Positions 5,313 through 8,151 of a stretch of 8,151 nucleotides of DNA are shown here, one piece after another (within the stretch, counting starts at the first letter, position 1; each line of letters begins with the position of its first letter). A model generated the notes under the pieces. That model did not search any database and had not been told where the DNA came from. It saw only the letters and a program-made list of their open reading frames with translations. Made by a program: the position numbers and the translations under genes. The stretch is from an uncultured Clostridia bacterium (GTDB lineage: Bacteria > Bacillota > Clostridia > Oscillospirales > Acutalibacteraceae): positions 1-8,151 of the forward strand of contig CALYNN010000068.1 of NCBI GenBank assembly GCA_945221685.1. Reading direction: 5' to 3'.

Positions 5313-6512
5313 TTAGTCTAAACCACAATCTGTTGTTGTTAAACCGCTTTTTTCTATAGACTGCCTAACCTGAAAAACGCTTATATTGTTTTCTTCGGCT
5401 ATTCTCTTAACATCATCAAACTCAGGCTTAATCCTTTTATAGCCGCAATCAAAGGACTCCTTAGCCCTAATCATTCCGTATTCGGTTTTAAGCATTATTT
5501 TTTTACGGTTAAGCACATATCTGTCACAAATCTGTTTTCTTATGCCTATAGTAGAGGTATGCTTAAACATTAAATCAGCAAAGCTATCAGCCTCGCATTC
5601 CCTGCAGATAACATTAAGCATAATGGCGGCTCTGCCCTTTTTCATATTAATGCTTTGAGTGAAGGCATCAAGTGCATTATTCTTCAGCAAAAGCTGACAG
5701 GCAAAGGATAAATCCTCCGGAGTCATATCATCAATATTGCAGGATAACAAAGCAACCTTTTCTTCTTTGCAATGACCGTTACCCAAAAAAGCACGAACAC
5801 AGTTCGGCCTGTCAAATTCTCTGCTTCCTATTCCTGCGGAGGAATTGACTATTTTCATAGGCGGCATATTGCCAAAATCATCAACAAAACACTTAATAAT
5901 TGCAGCACCCGTAGGAGTACATAGCTCACCCGATACCTCGTTACTGTAGCACTCCAAGCCTTCAAGCAGCATAGCAGTTGCAGGCGCAGGCACCGGAATT
6001 AAGCCGTGAGCACACCGAACAAAGCCTTTACCCAAATTAATCGGCGAAGCAACAATCCTATCCGGATTTATCTTATAAATCAAAAGACAAAAGGTAACAA
6101 TATCAGCAATAGCATCGTACATTCCAAGCTCATGAAAATGAACGGCTCCTGCATCCTTTCCGTGAGCCTTCGCTTCCGCTTCTGCAATCAGACAATATAT
6201 TTCCTTTGCTTTATCTTTAACGCTTTGCGGGCAATTTACGCCGTCAACTATATTTAAAACATCATCGAGTGTTCTTGAAGTATTAATATAGCTATCTGCC
6301 GTTTCTTCGAAATCGCCGTTAACGGCTGCATTCATACGAATTCCTGTTATACCCAAAGATGAGCAGTTTTCAAAGTTAATATCAGTGCAGGGTATATTTA
6401 AGTCTTTTATTTCCTGCATTACGTTTTTTTTATTGTCAACAAGCTCCCACAGAGAGCCGCAAAGCATATCTCCTGCGGCACCCATTGACAAATCAAAATA
6501 CAAAATATTCAT
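5313..6512 (-). CDS. larC: LarC, nickel-inserting enzyme of nickel-pincer nucleotide cofactor synthesis
   Basis: A 399-aa LarC (DUF111) protein. The family uses CTP to put nickel into the dithio precursor P2TMN, the last step of making the nickel-pincer nucleotide cofactor. Recognisable motifs are FDLSMGAAGDM (6-16), HFHELG (125-130) with D137, INLGKGFVRCAHG (158-170), PVPAPAT (173-179), GELCTPTGAA (195-204), AGIGSREFDRPN (226-237), then NIDDMTPE (259-266), MKKGR (290-294) and KPEFDD (362-367). Both the N-terminal half (LarC1) and the C-terminal half (LarC2) are in one unbroken frame. Lactiplantibacillus plantarum, in contrast, joins the halves by ribosomal frameshifting. The His-rich insert seen in some LarC proteins is not evident. 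The ATG start at 6512 has GGAG (6518-6521) five bases upstream. It is the last gene of the operon, ten bases after larB; no clear hairpin terminator follows it. Confidence 0.93.
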   Translation of the reverse strand: MNILYFDLSMGAAGDMLCGSLWELVDNKKNVMQEIKDLNIPCTDINFENCSSLGITGIRMNAAVNGDFEETADSYINTSRTLDDVLNIVDGVNCPQSVKDKAKEIYCLIAEAEAKAHGKDAGAVHFHELGMYDAIADIVTFCLLIYKINPDRIVASPINLGKGFVRCAHGLIPVPAPATAMLLEGLECYSNEVSGELCTPTGAAIIKCFVDDFGNMPPMKIVNSSAGIGSREFDRPNCVRAFLGNGHCKEEKVALLSCNIDDMTPEDLSFACQLLLKNNALDAFTQSINMKKGRAAIMLNVICRECEADSFADLMFKHTSTIGIRKQICDRYVLNRKKIMLKTEYGMIRAKESFDCGYKRIKPEFDDVKRIAEENNISVFQVRQSIEKSGLTTTDCGLD

Positions 6513-6522
6513 AGGTTCTCCA

Positions 6523-7269
6523 TTAAATTTTATTTATCATACTTGCCGTGTACCCTGCGCCGAATCCATTGTCAATATTAACAACAGTAACACCGCTTGC
6601 ACAGGAATTAAGCATTGAAAGCAATGCCGCTATTCCGTTGAAGGAGGCACCGTAGCCAACACTTGTTGGCACAGCAATTACGGGGCAGTCAACCAATCCG
6701 CCGATTACGCTTGGCAGTGCACCCTCCATACCTGCAACGGCAACCACAACCTTTGCCTCTAAAAGAAGCGAGCTGTTATCAAGAAGCCTATGTATTCCCG
6801 ACACGCCAACATCATAAAGCCTTGTAACCCTGTTTCCGTAAAACTCTGCGGTAAGTGCCGCCTCCTCTGCTACAGGAATATCCGATGTTCCGCCGGTTGC
6901 GACTACAATGTTGCCGAGAGTAGATTTTTTTATATTCTCCCCTGCTATTCCTATTTGTGCCTCGTCGAAGTAATGAAGCTCAATTTTGGAAGCAACAAAA
7001 TCAGCAGAATCGCTGCTAAGCCTTGTAATCAGTAAAGAGCTTTCTCCGCTATCAAGCATTGCTTTGGCAATCTCCGCTATCTGCTCTGCTGTTTTTCCCT
7101 CGCCGTAAATAACCTCGCTCGCGCCCTGTCTTATTCCGCGCTGATGATCAATCTTAGCATAGCCTAAGTCCTCATAAGCATTTGCTTTAAGCCTAAGCAA
7201 AGCGTCATCGGCAGATAAGGAACCATTTGAAACAGAGTCGAGAATTTCTTTAATTTTGTTCTTATTCAT
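6523..7269 (-). CDS. larB: LarB, pyridinium-3,5-biscarboxylic acid mononucleotide synthase
   Basis: A 248-aa LarB protein with a PurE-like (AIR carboxylase) C-terminal domain. LarB carboxylates C5 of the pyridinium ring of nicotinic acid adenine dinucleotide and hydrolyses the phosphoanhydride, releasing AMP and P2CMN, the first committed step of the pathway. Family motifs are FAKIDHQR-like AKIDHQRGIRQGASEVIYGE (38-57), ATGGTSDIPVAEEAA (124-138), LYDVGVSGIHRLL (151-163), VAGMEGALPSVIGGL (178-192), PTSVGYGASFNG (201-212) and NIDNGFGAGY (231-240). The length is normal and all key blocks are intact. The ATG start at 7269 is one base past the larE stop (TAATATG), and its AAGGA site (7278-7282) is inside the larE coding end, so translation is coupled. 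The ADP-forming purine enzyme PurE was considered and excluded, because the N-terminal extension and the GTSDIPVAEEA block are LarB features. Confidence 0.94.
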   Translation of the reverse strand: MNKNKIKEILDSVSNGSLSADDALLRLKANAYEDLGYAKIDHQRGIRQGASEVIYGEGKTAEQIAEIAKAMLDSGESSLLITRLSSDSADFVASKIELHYFDEAQIGIAGENIKKSTLGNIVVATGGTSDIPVAEEAALTAEFYGNRVTRLYDVGVSGIHRLLDNSSLLLEAKVVVAVAGMEGALPSVIGGLVDCPVIAVPTSVGYGASFNGIAALLSMLNSCASGVTVVNIDNGFGAGYTASMINKI

Positions 7270-7270
7270 A

Positions 7271-8026
7271 TTAACGATCCTTCAAATCATAATAAACATT
7301 GCTGTATAGCTTGCTCAAGCCGAAATATATTTCCTTACGCTTTTCTGTAAAAAGCTCAAACTCCGAACTGTCAAGCTGAATCAGCGCAGTGTTATCTTCT
7401 CTATATCTAACTCTGAAATTATTAAAGCCAAAGGACTTCATTAAATTTTCTGCCTTCTCGGTTTTTATTAGCAAAGCAAGTGAAATTTCGGAGCCGTGAG
7501 GAATTCTTGTAGCAAGGCAGGCATAAGCAGGCTTATTGTATGTAGGCAGATAAAGCTCGCGTGCAATGGCTCTAACCTGCTCCTTGCTGATGCCTAAAGT
7601 TTTTAATGGTGACAAAACAGAAAGCTCCTGAACAGCTTTGAAGCCGGGACGCTCAAAAACGTCATCATCTGCATTTGTACCTTCAAGCACGGCGTCACAG
7701 CCGTCAAGCTTTGCTCTTTCAACAATCCTTGTCATCATTTCTTTTTTGCAGAAATAGCATCTGTTAATCCCATTTTCACGCACTTTGCTATTATTCAACA
7801 CATCACAGTTGATTATATTAAGCTCAACACCAAGTTTTTCGCAAACCAATAAAGCGTCACGAAGCTCAAAATCAGGCTGAAGCTGACTTTTAACATAATA
7901 CGCACAAACACTTGGGCAGTATTTTTTTGCAAGAGCAAGAAGCACAGAGGAATCAACACCGCCCGAAAATGCAACAGCGGGATTATTATATTTACAAAAA
8001 TAATTTTTTACGGTTTCGTTATCCAT
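7271..8026 (-). CDS. larE: LarE, ATP-dependent sulfur transferase of nickel-pincer cofactor synthesis
   Basis: A 251-aa PP-loop ATP pyrophosphatase of the LarE family. It activates the carboxylates of P2CMN with ATP and replaces them with thiocarboxylates to give P2TMN. The PP-loop is AFSGGVDSS (19-27). EGTNADD (115-121), RPGFKAV (126-132), SPLKTLGISKEQVR (139-152) and RVRYREDNTALIQL (205-218) are typical. Three cysteines stand out: CYFC (C90, C93) and C170 in NKPAYACLATR. L. plantarum LarE sacrifices one Cys per sulfur, whereas LarE proteins with this three-Cys set have been shown to hold an iron-sulfur cluster, so a cluster type is suggested here. A start at ATG 8026 is preferred. An in-frame TTG at 8035 is possible, and neither has a good ribosome site. 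It begins the larE-larB-larC cluster; larA is not in the window. Confidence 0.93.
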   Translation of the reverse strand: MDNETVKNYFCKYNNPAVAFSGGVDSSVLLALAKKYCPSVCAYYVKSQLQPDFELRDALLVCEKLGVELNIINCDVLNNSKVRENGINRCYFCKKEMMTRIVERAKLDGCDAVLEGTNADDDVFERPGFKAVQELSVLSPLKTLGISKEQVRAIARELYLPTYNKPAYACLATRIPHGSEISLALLIKTEKAENLMKSFGFNNFRVRYREDNTALIQLDSSEFELFTEKRKEIYFGLSKLYSNVYYDLKDR

Positions 8027-8038
8027 AATATTCAACTA

Positions 8039-8149
8039 TCAAAAAGAATTTTCAATTTTAAATTCAATGCTTTTTTGGTTTAAACAAAACACTGTCAAAC
8101 GCTCATCAATTTTACATACAAGCTTACTGTTTGGATTTCTTACTTCCAT
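8039..8149 (-). CDS. Small 36-aa open reading frame upstream of larE, possibly incomplete
   Basis: From ATG 8149 this frame reads MEVRNPNSKLVCKIDERLTV and then ends in SIEFKIENSF before TGA 8039-8041. That stop is twelve bases before the larE ATG. The alternating hydrophobic and charged pattern suggests a small beta-rich protein. Because the window ends two bases upstream, the frame may be the tail of a longer gene. I do not recognise the family. It is kept because it fills the stretch before larE, is co-directional, and could explain by coupling how larE is translated without a visible ribosome site. Confidence 0.45.
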   Translation of the reverse strand: MEVRNPNSKLVCKIDERLTVFCLNQKSIEFKIENSF

Positions 8150-8151
8150 CA

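Noticed and set aside
5264..5314. AACTGT/ACAGTT inverted repeat after larC as a terminator
   Set aside because: The arms are only 6 bp with a loop of about 40 bases and no T-tract; this is not a credible hairpin.
6006..7035. Plus-strand frames of 77-83 codons within larC and larB
   Set aside because: They are antisense to well-conserved intact genes and lack start signals.
8070..8098. Perfect TTGACA (minus strand, 8093-8098) as a promoter for larE
   Set aside because: The position 17 bases downstream is AAAAAG, with no -10 box at 16-18 bases; the motif falls in the small reading frame.

Overview
The window looks like a piece of a low-to-moderate GC Firmicutes (Clostridia) chromosome. The signs are strong AGGAGG-type ribosome sites, TATAAT/TTGAAA promoters, frequent TTG starts, and protein families typical of anaerobic gut clostridia. 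This is inferred from style and family content; there is no rRNA or other taxonomic marker. No mobile element, CRISPR array, tRNA or rRNA was found.

Left part (1-2414, minus strand): a three-gene cluster read right to left, made of a HisJ-like PHP phosphoesterase, an Lrp/AsnC-family regulator and a class I/II PLP aminotransferase. The junctions are tight or overlapping, so it looks like one operon. Two of the three genes look damaged. The regulator has a +1 frameshift in a run of nine A, between its helix-turn-helix and its effector domain. The aminotransferase hits a stop where a Tyr is expected, close to the window edge, after losing the conserved C-terminal Arg. Sequencing error, real decay or recoding are all possible.

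Middle (2415-4290, plus strand): a divergent promoter region, then a two-gene operon encoding an 89-aa ACT-domain protein (UPF0237) and a 451-aa DUF711/UPF0210 'PFL family' protein. This conserved pair has no assigned function. Two strong hairpins follow and separate it from the convergent gene on the other strand.

Right-middle (4295-5312, minus strand): a single gene with its own consensus promoter. It encodes an unrecognised Lys/Ala-rich, single-pass membrane protein that contains a duplicated 52-residue unit.

Right end (5313-8151, minus strand): larE-larB-larC, the complete biosynthetic set for the nickel-pincer nucleotide cofactor. LarB carboxylates and hydrolyses nicotinic acid adenine dinucleotide, LarE swaps the carboxylates for thiocarboxylates, and LarC inserts nickel using CTP. 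No larA (the racemase/epimerase that uses the cofactor) is in view. A 36-codon reading frame lies just upstream of larE at the window edge, and the operon promoter is outside the window.
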